Position numbers and translations under genes: made by a program. From positions 1 to 46,276 of the forward strand of contig CALVHO010000018.1 of NCBI GenBank assembly GCA_944328445.1: DNA of 46,276 nucleotides, given 5' to 3'. Under the pieces are notes generated by a model. That model did not search any database. It was not told where the DNA came from and saw only the letters and a program-made list of their open reading frames with translations. Positions 31,997 to 40,457 of this stretch are shown here, piece by piece. This DNA comes from an uncultured Clostridia bacterium. GTDB taxonomy: Bacteria > Bacillota > Clostridia > Christensenellales > Borkfalkiaceae. Position 1 is the first letter of the stretch; each line of letters opens with the position of its first letter.

Positions 31997-33427
31997 TCAA
32001 AAGAGGGCGCCCGACGAACAGATGAGCAGCAGCACGGTGATAAAGTACATGAACCCCGTGCAGACCAGCCCCGCCGTGAAATAGTTGACCGTTCCCGCCA
32101 GCGACGAGAGAAAGCCCGTGATGTTCCCCTCGCCCATCGGCTCGGTGACGGCGGCCGAAAGGCGCAGAAACAGGTTGTAGGCCGCCAGCTGCGCCAGCGG
32201 CGCCGCCAGCACGAGCGCCATCAGCAGCACCCCGCACAGCCCCACCGAATTTTTGATGAGCACGCTGCCCGCGGCGACGAGGTCGAGCCCCCCGCCCACA
32301 AAGCCGCCGACGATGGGCACGGTGTTGCCGACGGCGAACTTCATCGCCTTGAAGGAGAGCCCGTCGTAGGTGGCCGAAGTGATGCCCTGCACCGTCAAAA
32401 AGACGGTGAAGGCGGCCAAAGAGAGGCCGAGCAGCCACTTGATGATGCCCGCAAAGAGGTTGCAGAAGTTTTTTAAGCGGATCTCCCCGCTCATGTGGCC
32501 CGCCATGTTCATGACGCACATGAGCGAAGCCAGCGGAAAGACCACGGCCGTGACGATGCGCACGATGCCGTCGCTCAAAAACAGGACGGCGGGGCGGTAG
32601 ACGGCCGCCGAGACGCTGCCGCCGCTCGTGGCCGTCAGCGTCAGCAGGAGCGGGAACACGGCCTGCATCTGCGCCTGCAAGGACCCCGCCGCCGAAACGC
32701 AGTCGGCGACGATCCCCGTCAGCGTGGACAAGATCAGCACCAGCACCGCCGCATAGCCGACGAAAAAGATGAGCCGCGCCGTGCCGCTGCCCGCGAGCGA
32801 GCTTTTGAAGCGGTCGAGGATGCCGCAGAGGATGGCGACCGAGCAGACGGCGCAAAAGACGGGCAGCAGCGCCGCCAGGTCCCCGAAGAGCAGCCCCGCC
32901 AACGCCGAGAGCGCGCCCGTGTAGTCGACGGCGTAGCCGCCGTCGACGAGGGAAGCGAGCTTGTCCTTGGCGTCATCGCCGAACAGTTCGCGCTGCCGTT
33001 CCGAAAGGGCGTCGAGGCAGGCCTGCAAGGCGGCGGTGTCGAGCGCGCCGAGGATCTGCTCCGCGCTCCCTTGCAGCGTCGGGCCGTCCTCGTCCTCGCT
33101 CCCCGCCTCCTCCTGCGCCGCGCGCACCGCCGACGCGGGCGCGGGCGATGAGGCGCCGCCTTGCCGCGTGAACGCGCCCTCCGCAGCCGCAAACGACGCA
33201 GCCAAGAGCGCCGCAAACAGTACGAGAAGCGCGCAAAGCGCCGCGCAGAAACGGCGGAAACGCGGGGCCCCGGGTCGCGGAGCGCGGCACAGGCGCGTAG
33301 CGCCCCCGGGGGACGGCGTGCGGCGGTAAAGCGGCGTTTGACGGAAGCGCGGGGCGCGGAGCCACAGCGGCGCGCGGGGCGTCGGGCGGGCGGAAAGCGG
33401 CCCGTGTATGCGGCGGAACAAGTTCAT
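31997..33427 (-). CDS. spoIIIAE: Stage III sporulation protein AE
   Basis: A 476-residue polytopic membrane protein. The C-terminal 300 residues contain the repeated hydrophobic helices and conserved segments of SpoIIIAE (LSALAGLLFGDLAALLPVF, GNTVPIVGGFVGGGLDLV, EGNITGFLSSLAGTVNYFTA). It is thought to form the transmembrane part of the feeding channel, with resemblance to EscU/FlhB-type components. The first 55 or so residues are unusual: rich in Arg and Pro and strongly basic, ahead of a signal-like helix at about 60-82. The start is nonetheless supported by GGAG six bases upstream and by the ATGA overlap with spoIIIAD. Confidence 0.92.
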   Translation of the reverse strand: MNLFRRIHGPLSARPTPRAPLWLRAPRFRQTPLYRRTPSPGGATRLCRAPRPGAPRFRRFCAALCALLVLFAALLAASFAAAEGAFTRQGGASSPAPASAVRAAQEEAGSEDEDGPTLQGSAEQILGALDTAALQACLDALSERQRELFGDDAKDKLASLVDGGYAVDYTGALSALAGLLFGDLAALLPVFCAVCSVAILCGILDRFKSSLAGSGTARLIFFVGYAAVLVLILSTLTGIVADCVSAAGSLQAQMQAVFPLLLTLTATSGGSVSAAVYRPAVLFLSDGIVRIVTAVVFPLASLMCVMNMAGHMSGEIRLKNFCNLFAGIIKWLLGLSLAAFTVFLTVQGITSATYDGLSFKAMKFAVGNTVPIVGGFVGGGLDLVAAGSVLIKNSVGLCGVLLMALVLAAPLAQLAAYNLFLRLSAAVTEPMGEGNITGFLSSLAGTVNYFTAGLVCTGFMYFITVLLLICSSGALF

Positions 33428-33819
33428 ACCAACTCCAAAAAACTGCCGATGAGCGCCACCATGCTGCGCACGATGGGCACGGAAACGGTGAAAATGACCA
33501 CCTTGCCCGCGAACACGAGCTTGTCCGCCACGCTCTTTGCGCCGAAGTCCTCCACGATGCCCGCCGCAAATTCGACGAGGTAGCCGATGGCGACGATCTT
33601 GATGAGGATCTTGATGAGCGCGCTGTCGATGCCCGTCATTTCGCCGATGTCGCGGAAGATGCCGAGCGTTTCGGACAGGAGGTCGACGCAGAACAGGAGG
33701 ATGACCGCGACGCCCGCGAGCGTGACCGCGAAGGAGAGTTCGGGCTTGGTGCTGCGCAGAAGGAGCGCGGCGACGGCCGTGACCAGCCCGACGCCGACGA
33801 TGCGGACGATCTCGTTCAT
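33424..33819 (-). CDS. spoIIIAD: Stage III sporulation protein AD
   Basis: A 131-residue protein with about four hydrophobic helices. Conserved SpoIIIAD parts are IVGVGLVTAVAALLLRSTKPE at the start, IFRDIGEMTGIDSALIKILIK in the middle and the ending VALIGSFLELV. SpoIIIAD and SpoIIIAC are small membrane proteins likened to the export-apparatus subunits of type III secretion. The ATG at 33819 lies two bases after the spoIIIAC stop. The open frame extends 48 codons further, overlapping spoIIIAC in another frame, and is not used. Confidence 0.93.
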   Translation of the reverse strand: MNEIVRIVGVGLVTAVAALLLRSTKPELSFAVTLAGVAVILLFCVDLLSETLGIFRDIGEMTGIDSALIKILIKIVAIGYLVEFAAGIVEDFGAKSVADKLVFAGKVVIFTVSVPIVRSMVALIGSFLELV

Positions 33820-33821
33820 GG

Positions 33822-34019
33822 CTAAAACAGGTCGAACATGTTGCGGATGGAATCGAAGAGCCCGACGACCATGTCCAACACGACGGTCAGGACGATGATC
33901 AGCCCCGCGAGGCTGACGATGGTGGCGATGTCGTCGCGGTCGGACTTTTTCAGGATCTGGCAAATGATGGTGACGATGATTCCGACGACGGCGATCTTGA
34001 AGATGATGTCGATCTCCAT
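33822..34019 (-). CDS. spoIIIAC: Stage III sporulation protein AC
   Basis: A 65-residue protein made of two hydrophobic helices joined by a short charged loop: VVGIIVTIICQILKKSDRDD and then ATIVSLAGLIIVLTVVLDM. Length and loop match SpoIIIAC exactly. It precedes spoIIIAD by two bases. The stop codon is TAG. The gene is short enough to be missed by automatic calling, but the family match and position are unambiguous. Confidence 0.93.
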   Translation of the reverse strand: MEIDIIFKIAVVGIIVTIICQILKKSDRDDIATIVSLAGLIIVLTVVLDMVVGLFDSIRNMFDLF

Positions 34020-34032
34020 GAAAAGCTCCTGC

Positions 34033-34503
34033 TCAGACGATGAGGATGACGAGCACCAGCCCCGCCAGCACCCCGAGTTTGATGTACAGAGAAAAGGTCT
34101 TTTTGTACTCCTCGTCCGCCGCGCGGACGAGGGATCCGATCTCCCCGCGCGCCGCCGCGAGGTAGGCGCGCTGCGAGGCGGCGTCGCTGCGGCCCACCAT
34201 GCGGAAATAGTCGGACGCGGCGCGACGCTCGTCCTCGCTCAGGTAGGCGAACGCGCAGCCGATCTCGCCGAAGCCGACGTCCTTCTTTTCTTCGAGCATG
34301 CGGCCGAAATCGCCCGTGAAGCGGTATTTTTCGAGGAAGGCGGGCAGCGGCACCCGCGTGTAGCTGACTTCGTTGATGAGCCGCTCGTTGAAGCGGTGCC
34401 AGGATGTGAAAAAGTCCTTGCGCAGGCGGAAACGGCGGGTGAGCAGGTAGGAAAACAGCACGCACAGCCCCACGGCCGCCGCGCAGAGAAAAAGCTTCAA
34501 CAC
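34033..34503 (-). CDS. spoIIIAB: Stage III sporulation protein AB
   Basis: A 156-residue protein with hydrophobic helices at both ends (about 2-22 and 138-156) and a helical soluble middle. The pattern fits SpoIIIAB, which is related to the F domain of GspF-type secretion proteins: a basic patch after the first helix (RRFRLRKDFF), LINEVSYTRVPLPAFLE, and the closing hydrophobic segment KLGVLAGLVLVILIV. The start is GTG at 34503, two bases after the spoIIIAA stop, with only a weak GGAT upstream, so translation is probably coupled to spoIIIAA. Confidence 0.9.
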   Translation of the reverse strand: MLKLFLCAAAVGLCVLFSYLLTRRFRLRKDFFTSWHRFNERLINEVSYTRVPLPAFLEKYRFTGDFGRMLEEKKDVGFGEIGCAFAYLSEDERRAASDYFRMVGRSDAASQRAYLAAARGEIGSLVRAADEEYKKTFSLYIKLGVLAGLVLVILIV

Positions 34504-34505
34504 CG

Positions 34506-35402
34506 CTATCCGATCGGGCGCAGCGCGGCGTCGTAGACGCTTTCCAGCTCCCCCACCCCGTCCGGGGAGAGAAAGGCGTACCGTTCAAACAGCCGCCCCT
34601 CCACCGCCTTGGAGAACACGGGCGAAGCGGACAGGGCGGCCGCGTCCTTGCAGTGGGCGCTGGCGACGACGCAGATGCCGCCGCGCACGCAGGCGGCCAC
34701 GGCGGCGATCTCCTCTTCGGAGACGATCTCGTCGGTGACGATGATGTCCGGCCGCATGGTGCGCACGGCCGCCAGGAGCGCGTCCGCCTTGTAGGTGTAG
34801 CGGACGATGTCGGCAAAGCAGCCGACGTCGAGAGAGCTGTCGCGCACGGCCGCGGCGATCTCGTTGCGCTCGTCGTTGATGAGGATGTTGACGATGCCGC
34901 CCTCGCACAGGCGGCGCGCGAGGTCGCGCAAAATGGTGGTCTTGCCCCGCCCCGGCGGGGACAGCAGGAGAGTGCTTCTCGGCCCGCCGCCGAAGCAGCG
35001 GGCGAACACGGCGTCCGAACAGCCGCGCACCTCGTGCGGGATGCGGATGTTGAGGGAAGTGACTTCCTTGACGGTGAACACCGCCCCGTTTTCGTAGACG
35101 AAGATGCCCGCAAGGCCGATGCGCTCGCCGCAGGCCCCCGTCAGAAACCCCTGCCGCAGTTGCTCGGTCACCGAATAGACGGAATACTCGCTGGCGCGGT
35201 AGAGGATGTCCTCGATGTCTGCAAAGCGGGCCGAGAGGGCGAGGGCGCGTTCGGCGGTGAGGCCGCGCGCGCCCAGGTAGGTATAGGCGCCGCCGTAGTT
35301 GACGACGACGGGCTTGCCCGCCCGCACGCGGAGCTCGTACACCCGCTGCATGTTGACGTGCGCGAGGGCCGCCCGCAGCCCGTCCGTGAGAAAATCAAGC
35401 AT
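34506..35402 (-). CDS. spoIIIAA: Stage III sporulation protein AA (secretion-type ATPase)
   Basis: A 298-residue ATPase of the GspE/VirB11-like group. The Walker A loop is SPPGRGKTT (about residue 150), followed by ERNEIAAAVRD and a Walker B-like strand in DIIVTDEIVSEEEI. The N-terminal domain contains VYELRVRAGKPVVVNYGGAY and RQGFLTGACGERIGLAG, typical of SpoIIIAA. It is proposed to energise assembly of the mother-cell channel. The ATG at 35402 follows GGGGAGGG at good spacing, and a sigma-E-like promoter ends just upstream; the further 79 open codons lie beyond the predicted transcript start. All eight spoIIIA genes follow in the standard order. Confidence 0.95.
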   Translation of the reverse strand: MLDFLTDGLRAALAHVNMQRVYELRVRAGKPVVVNYGGAYTYLGARGLTAERALALSARFADIEDILYRASEYSVYSVTEQLRQGFLTGACGERIGLAGIFVYENGAVFTVKEVTSLNIRIPHEVRGCSDAVFARCFGGGPRSTLLLSPPGRGKTTILRDLARRLCEGGIVNILINDERNEIAAAVRDSSLDVGCFADIVRYTYKADALLAAVRTMRPDIIVTDEIVSEEEIAAVAACVRGGICVVASAHCKDAAALSASPVFSKAVEGRLFERYAFLSPDGVGELESVYDAALRPIG

Positions 35403-35425
35403 GCCTGTCCCTCCCCTTCCGCTTA

Positions 35426-35454
35426 TATATATGGCGGCGGCGCGGCCGATATTC
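35426..35454 (-). promoter_or_regulatory. Sigma-E-like promoter of the spoIIIA operon
   Basis: On the minus strand GAATATC (35448-35454), 14 bp, then CATATATA (35426-35433) fits the mother-cell sigma-E pattern (KMATATT, 13-15 bp, CATACAnT) with three mismatches. The predicted start lies just ahead of the spoIIIAA ribosome binding site. Sigma-E control of spoIIIA is established in Bacillus. Confidence 0.65.
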
Positions 35455-35523
35455 CGCGCGGACGCAAGGCGCGGCGGACGGAACAGGCATGAGCGGAACG
35501 AGCGGACAAAGACGAGCAAGCGG

Positions 35524-35552
35524 GCAACGTTCGGCGTGCGCAACGTTCGGCG
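35524..35552. repeat. Two copies of GCAACGTTCGGCG in the spoIIIAA-rny gap
   Basis: GCAACGTTCGGCG occurs at 35524-35536 and 35540-35552, period 16 bp, each containing the palindrome AACGTT. It lies between the rny terminator and the spoIIIA promoter. Nothing else is visible in this stretch of about 100 bp. Confidence 0.55.
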
Positions 35553-35560
35553 CGGGCAGC

Positions 35561-35589
35561 AAAAAAACGGAGCCCGCAGAGAGCTCCGT
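35561..35589 (-). terminator. Intrinsic terminator of rny
   Basis: On the minus strand ACGGAGC and GCTCCGT form a 7-bp stem with a 9-nt loop, followed by a run of Ts. It lies about 45 nt after the rny stop, ahead of the spoIIIA promoter. Confidence 0.85.
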
Positions 35590-35635
35590 CCTTTTGTTCT
35601 CGTATTTTGTTGTGCCGTGGCCAGGGCCGCGGGGG

Positions 35636-37246
35636 TCACTTCGCGTATTCGACGCTGCGGAATTCGCGGATGACGTTGACTTTGATCTGGCCCGGGTATT
35701 CGAGCTCCTGCTCGATCTTTTTGGCGATGTCCTTGGCCAAAAAGAGGGTCTGCGCGTCGTCCACCTGATCGGGCTTGACGATGACGCGCACCTCGCGGCC
35801 GGCCTGGATGGCGTAGCTCTTTTCCACACCCTTGAAGGAAGTGGCGATCTGTTCGAGCTGTTCGAGGCGCTTGACGTAGTTGGTGCTCGTTTCGCGCCGC
35901 GCGCCGGGCCGCGCGCCCGAGATGGCGTCCGCCGCCTGGATGAGGACGGCTTCCACCGTTTTGGGCTCCACGTCGCCGTGGTGGGCCATGATGGCGTTGA
36001 TGACGTTGTTGTTTTCCTTGTACTTTTTGGCGATGTCCGCGCCGATCTGGATGTGCGTGCCTTCCTGCTCGTGGTCGACGGATTTGCCGATATCGTGCAG
36101 CAGCCCCGCGCGCTTTGCGAGGTTCACGTCCAGTCCCAGTTCGGCGGCCATCATGCCCGCGAGCTGCGCCACTTCGATGGAGTGGCGGTACACGTTCTGG
36201 CCGTAGCTCGTCCTGTATTTGAGGCGGCCGAGCAGCTTGACGAGCTCGGGGTGCAGGCCGAAGATGCCCACCTCGAACATGGCGGCCTCGCCGTTTTCCT
36301 TGATCTGCTGGTCGAGCTCCTTTTTGACCTTTTCCACCGTCTCCTCGATGCGGGCGGGGTGGATGCGACCGTCGGTGATGAGCTTTTCCAAGGAGATGCG
36401 CGCCACCTCGCGGCGGACGGGGTCGAAGCCCGAAACGATGACCACTTCGGGCGTGTCGTCGATGATCAGCTCGACGCCCGTTGCGTTTTCGAGAGCGCGG
36501 ATGTTGCGGCCCTCGCGGCCGATGATGCGCGCCTTCATGTCATCGTTGGGCAGCGGCACCACGGATACGGTCAGCTCGGACGCCTGGTCGCTCGCGCAGC
36601 GCTGGATGGCCAGGCTGATGATCTTTTTCGCGTTGGCGTCCGCCTCCTCTTTGGCCTCCTGCTCGATGGTGCGCACCTGCACGGCGGCATCCCTGCGTGC
36701 CTCTTCGAGGATGTTTTCGGTGAGGATCCGTTTCGCCTCCTCACGGGTGAGCTGGGCGACTTTTTCCAGCTCGCCGATCATGAGATCGTGCTGGTGCGCC
36801 ACCTTCTCCTGCATCTTTTTGATCTCCTCGTCGCGGCGGGCGAGGTTTTTTTGCTGCTGTTCGACTTGCTCGGTCTTTTTATCGAGGGCTTCTTCCTTCT
36901 TATCGAGGTTGTCCTCGCGCTGGGAGAGGCGCTGTTCCGCCCTCTGCAATTCCGCCCTCTTTTCCTTCGATTCGCGCTCAAATTCGTTGCGCAGCTTTAA
37001 TTCCTGTTCCTTTGCCTCTAAAATAGCTTCCTTTTTTAATGCCTTGCTTTCGGCTTCCGCCTCTTCGAGCATTAACTTGACGCGACGGTCGGCACTGCCG
37101 AGCTTCTTTTCGACGCCCTTTTTGTACAAAAAGACGCCGACGAAGAAAACCGCAACGCCAACCACTACAATAGCGGCCGCGAGCACGCCGATAAACAAGC
37201 CCGTGCTCACGCTGAGAAACAGGTTGCCTACGTTGTTTGCAAACAT
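35636..37246 (-). CDS. rny: Ribonuclease Y
   Basis: A 536-residue membrane-anchored endoribonuclease of the usual length and order. It has an N-terminal membrane helix (about residues 15-40), a long charged coiled coil (about 45-200), a KH RNA-binding domain with [11 protein letters not shown] at about residue 242, and an HD domain with the metal-binding pair in LLHDIGKS at about residue 384. A C-terminal domain of about 100 residues follows ([14 protein letters not shown] [16 protein letters not shown]). RNase Y initiates decay of many mRNAs in Bacillota. AGGAGG lies five bases before the ATG. It is monocistronic, with its own promoter and terminator and an 80-nt leader. In many relatives it sits beside recA and rimO, as here. 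Confidence 0.98.
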   Translation of the reverse strand: MFANNVGNLFLSVSTGLFIGVLAAAIVVVGVAVFFVGVFLYKKGVEKKLGSADRRVKLMLEEAEAESKALKKEAILEAKEQELKLRNEFERESKEKRAELQRAEQRLSQREDNLDKKEEALDKKTEQVEQQQKNLARRDEEIKKMQEKVAHQHDLMIGELEKVAQLTREEAKRILTENILEEARRDAAVQVRTIEQEAKEEADANAKKIISLAIQRCASDQASELTVSVVPLPNDDMKARIIGREGRNIRALENATGVELIIDDTPEVVIVSGFDPVRREVARISLEKLITDGRIHPARIEETVEKVKKELDQQIKENGEAAMFEVGIFGLHPELVKLLGRLKYRTSYGQNVYRHSIEVAQLAGMMAAELGLDVNLAKRAGLLHDIGKSVDHEQEGTHIQIGADIAKKYKENNNVINAIMAHHGDVEPKTVEAVLIQAADAISGARPGARRETSTNYVKRLEQLEQIATSFKGVEKSYAIQAGREVRVIVKPDQVDDAQTLFLAKDIAKKIEQELEYPGQIKVNVIREFRSVEYAK

Positions 37247-37330
37247 AAAAGCCTCCTGTTTTGAAGTGAATGTTCCGTATAAATAATCAAAGTACGCTTA
37301 ACATGTGCCTTGATAATTTACAGCAAATCC

Positions 37331-37359
37331 ATTATACATGAAAGCGCCGCAAAAGTCAA
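37331..37359 (-). promoter_or_regulatory. Near-consensus sigma-A promoter for rny
   Basis: On the minus strand TTGACT (37354-37359) and TATAAT (37331-37336) are separated by 17 bp, with TG directly before the -10 box. The leader to the rny start is about 80 nt. Confidence 0.9.
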
Positions 37360-37389
37360 TGCTATCCGCCGATTTTCACGCCGCAATGT

Positions 37390-37419
37390 AAAAAAGTTTC
37401 ATGGCGGGCCATGAAACTT
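37390..37419 (-). terminator. Strong intrinsic terminator after nadE
   Basis: On the minus strand AAGTTTCATGGC and GCCATGAAACTT form a perfect 12-bp stem around CC, followed by further Ts. It lies 10 nt after the nadE stop and ends the ftsK-to-nadE unit. Confidence 0.93.
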
Positions 37420-37428
37420 TCTTTCCGT

Positions 37429-39339
37429 TTACAGCTTTTCGGCCTGTTCGAGCCAAAGCGCCGCCGAGGCGTCGGAAGGCATGCGCCAGTCCCCGCGCGG
37501 CGACAGCGCCACCGAGCCGACTTTGACGCCGTCGGGCAGGCAGGAACGCTTGAATTGCTGGGCAAAAAAGCGCCTGTAAAAGCTGACGAGCCATTTTTTG
37601 AGCGTTTCGGGCGGGTGATCGCCGCCGAACGCCGCTTGGGCGAGGTAGTACACCTTGGCGGGCGGGAAACCGTAGCGCACGGCATGGTAGAGGTAAAAGT
37701 CGTGCAGCTCATACGGGCCCACCAGCTCCTCCGTTTTCTGGGCGATGTCGTCCCCCGCGGGCGGGAGCAGCTCGGGGCTGATCTCGGTGTTCAGGATGTC
37801 GGTGAGCACCTCCCCCGCCCCGCCGCCCAGGCGCGCCGCCTCGCAGCGGATGAGGAATTTGACCAGCGTTTTGGGGACGGATGCGTTGACGCCGTACATC
37901 GACATGTGGTCGCCGTTGTACGTCGCCCAGCCGAGAGCCAATTCGCTCAGGTCCCCCGTGCCCACCACCAGGCCGCCGACGTCGTTGGCGATGTCCATCA
38001 GCACCATCGTGCGCATGCGGGCCTGGGCGTTTTCGTAGGCGGCGTTGTGCACGGACTCGTCGTGACCGATGTCCGCAAAGTGGCGCCGCACCGAATCGGA
38101 AATGGGAACGGTGCGCGCGGTGACGCCCAGTTCACGCATGAGCCGCAGCGAATTTTGGTACGTTTTGCCCGTGGTGCCGAAGCAGGGCATGGTGACGGCG
38201 ACGATGCCCTTCCTGTCCCTGCCCAGCGCGTCGAAGGCGCGCACGCTGACCAAGAGCGCCAGGGCGCTGTCCAGCCCGCCCGAGATGCCGATCACCGCCG
38301 ACTGCGCGCGGGTGTGTTCGAGCCGCTTTTTCAGCCCCTCCGCCTGGATGGAGAGGATGAGGCCCGCGCGTTCGCCGAGCGCCCCTTCCTCCTGCGGCAC
38401 GAAGGGCAGGCGCGCGACCTTGCGGGTGAGCGGCGCATCCTTTCCGTGCGCGGCGAAGGGCACGGTCTCGTAGCCCGCGGGCGGGGCGGCGTCGCAAAAG
38501 GTATTGATGCGGCGGCGCTCGAAGGCGAGCTTCTGCACGTCCACCTCCGAAAGGGTGACGCCGTTTTCAAACAACCTGCTCTCGGCGAGCATCTCGCCGT
38601 TTTCGCAGATCATGTTGTGGCCGGAAAACACCATGTCGGTGGTCGATTCGCCCTCGCCCGCGTCCGCGTAGATGTAGGCGGAAACCGTTTTTGCCGACTG
38701 GGCGCGCACGAGCAGGCGGCGGTACTCCGCCTTGCCCGCCGTCTCGTCGCTGGCGGAGAGGTTGACGATGACCGTCGCCCCCGCCTGCGCGTGTGCGACG
38801 GAGGGCGGCGCGGGGACCCATACGTCCTCGCAAAGCTCCGCCGCCACGGTCAGGTCCGCCTCCGTCTGCGAGCGGAACAGGACCTTGTTGCCGAAGAGCA
38901 CCTCTTCCCCGCCGAAGGGGATGCGGATGTTTTCGCCGCGGTAAGGGCGGAAGTTGCGCCGCTCGTAGAACTCGGCATAGTTCGGGAGGTAGCTCTTGGG
39001 GATGAAGGCGAGCACCTTGCCCCCCGCCAGCGCGGCGGCGCAGTTGTACAGCGCGTCCCCCACTTTCAGGGGAAGGCCGACGAACACGAGCATGTCCTTG
39101 GCCTGCGGGCAATCGCAGACGCGGCGCAGCGCCCGCAGCGCGCCTTCGAGCAGCACGTCCTGGCCGAACAGGTCGCCGCAGGTGTAGCCGCACAGGCACA
39201 GCTCGGGGAAGACGAGGATCTCCGCCCCCGCCCCGTGCGCCTTTTCGATGCAGGCGACGACGCTCTGCGCGTTGTATTCCGTATCCGCGACGCGGATGCG
39301 CGGCGTCGCCGCGGCGACTTTGACGAAACCGAAACGCAT
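37429..39339 (-). CDS. nadE: Glutamine-dependent NAD+ synthetase
   Basis: A 636-residue two-domain enzyme. The N-terminal nitrilase-type glutaminase shows the catalytic triad context FPELCLCGY (Glu, about residue 46), KSYLPNYAEFYE (Lys) and ELCEDVWVP (Cys). The C-terminal synthetase has the PP-loop GISGGLDSALAL at about residue 351, followed by VGTGDLSELALGW and NASVPKTLVKFLIR. It amidates nicotinic acid adenine dinucleotide to NAD+, using ammonia from glutamine. It begins three bases after the recA stop and ends the operon. The PncC domain encoded two genes upstream makes a precursor of the same pathway, which may explain the grouping. Confidence 0.97.
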   Translation of the reverse strand: MRFGFVKVAAATPRIRVADTEYNAQSVVACIEKAHGAGAEILVFPELCLCGYTCGDLFGQDVLLEGALRALRRVCDCPQAKDMLVFVGLPLKVGDALYNCAAALAGGKVLAFIPKSYLPNYAEFYERRNFRPYRGENIRIPFGGEEVLFGNKVLFRSQTEADLTVAAELCEDVWVPAPPSVAHAQAGATVIVNLSASDETAGKAEYRRLLVRAQSAKTVSAYIYADAGEGESTTDMVFSGHNMICENGEMLAESRLFENGVTLSEVDVQKLAFERRRINTFCDAAPPAGYETVPFAAHGKDAPLTRKVARLPFVPQEEGALGERAGLILSIQAEGLKKRLEHTRAQSAVIGISGGLDSALALLVSVRAFDALGRDRKGIVAVTMPCFGTTGKTYQNSLRLMRELGVTARTVPISDSVRRHFADIGHDESVHNAAYENAQARMRTMVLMDIANDVGGLVVGTGDLSELALGWATYNGDHMSMYGVNASVPKTLVKFLIRCEAARLGGGAGEVLTDILNTEISPELLPPAGDDIAQKTEELVGPYELHDFYLYHAVRYGFPPAKVYYLAQAAFGGDHPPETLKKWLVSFYRRFFAQQFKRSCLPDGVKVGSVALSPRGDWRMPSDASAALWLEQAEKL

Positions 39340-39342
39340 CGC

Positions 39343-40374
39343 TTACTCTTCCTCTTCCGTCGCCTTGGGCGCTTCGGGCTCCTTGGCGGGTTTGTAGGCC
39401 GCGCGGATCTTGCTCTCGATCTCTTGGGCCTTTCCGGGGTTGTCTTTCAGCCATTCGCGCATCTTTTCGCGGCCCTGCGCCACCTTTTCCCCCTCGTAGG
39501 AGAACCAGGAACCGCTCTTGGCGATGACGTCGCAGGCGATGCCGAGGTCGATGATGCACCCCTCCTGCGAGATGCCTTCGCCGTAGAGGATGTCGAACTC
39601 GGCCGTCTTGAAGGGCGGGGCGAGCTTGTTTTTGACGATCTTGGCCTTGGTCTTGTTGCCCATGATGCCGTCGCTGTCTTTGAGGGCGTCGGCGCGGCGC
39701 ACGTCGATGCGCACGCTGGCGTAGAATTTGAGCGCCTTGCCGCCCGGGGTCGTTTCGGGGTTGCCGAACATGACGCCGACTTTTTCGCGCAGCTGGTTGA
39801 TGAAGATGACGCAGGCGTGCGAGCGGTTGATGATGCCCGTCAGCTTGCGCAGCGCCTGCGACATGAGGCGGGCCTGCAAGCCCACGTGCGCTTCCCCCAT
39901 GTCTCCCTCGATCTCCGCCTTGGGCGTGAGCGCGGCGACGGAGTCGATGACGATGAGGTCGACGGCGCCGCTGCGCACGAGGGCGTCGGCGATGTCGAGC
40001 GCCTGTTCGCCCGTGTCGGGCTGGGAGACATACAGGTTGTCCAGATCGACGCCCAGGTTTTTGGCGTAGACGGGGTCGAGCGCGTGCTCCGCGTCGACGA
40101 AGGCGGCGATGCCGCCCGACTTCTGGATCTGCGCGATGGCGTGCAGGGCCACCGTCGTCTTGCCCGACGATTCGGGCCCGAAGATCTCGACGATCCTGCC
40201 GCGGGGCAGCCCGCCGATGCCGAGGGCGATGTCCAGAGACAGGCAGCCCGTGGGGATCACCTCGATGTCGGTGTTGCCCGCGGCGTCGCCCAGCTTCATG
40301 ATCGCGCCCTTGCCGTAGCGCTTTTCGATCTGCGCCAGCATCTGGTCCAGCGCTTTGACTTTTTCGTTGTCCAT
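39343..40374 (-). CDS. recA: Recombinase A
   Basis: A 343-residue RecA with all expected parts: Walker [10 protein letters not shown] at about residue 66, the [10 protein letters not shown] segment, Walker B region [13 protein letters not shown], the loop-L2 segment around [20 protein letters not shown], and an acidic C-terminal tail (TEEEE). It drives homologous pairing and strand exchange and stimulates LexA self-cleavage. ATG at 40374 chosen with GAGG seven bases upstream; a GTG four codons earlier is possible. The 83-bp gap to cinA shows no promoter and no obvious LexA box, so recA is probably read from the upstream ftsK-rimO-pgsA-cinA transcript. Confidence 0.98.
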   Translation of the reverse strand: MDNEKVKALDQMLAQIEKRYGKGAIMKLGDAAGNTDIEVIPTGCLSLDIALGIGGLPRGRIVEIFGPESSGKTTVALHAIAQIQKSGGIAAFVDAEHALDPVYAKNLGVDLDNLYVSQPDTGEQALDIADALVRSGAVDLIVIDSVAALTPKAEIEGDMGEAHVGLQARLMSQALRKLTGIINRSHACVIFINQLREKVGVMFGNPETTPGGKALKFYASVRIDVRRADALKDSDGIMGNKTKAKIVKNKLAPPFKTAEFDILYGEGISQEGCIIDLGIACDVIAKSGSWFSYEGEKVAQGREKMREWLKDNPGKAQEIESKIRAAYKPAKEPEAPKATEEEE

Positions 40375-40457
40375 TCTGTACCTCACGGTCTGATATTTTC
40401 ATCCGCCGCCCGCAAAGGGGCGGAAAATTTTGCCATATTCATGAAACGGCCGCACGT

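Noticed and set aside
40375..40457. SOS (LexA) box upstream of recA
   Set aside because: I looked for GAAC-N4-GTTC in the 83-bp gap and found none, and no clear promoter either.
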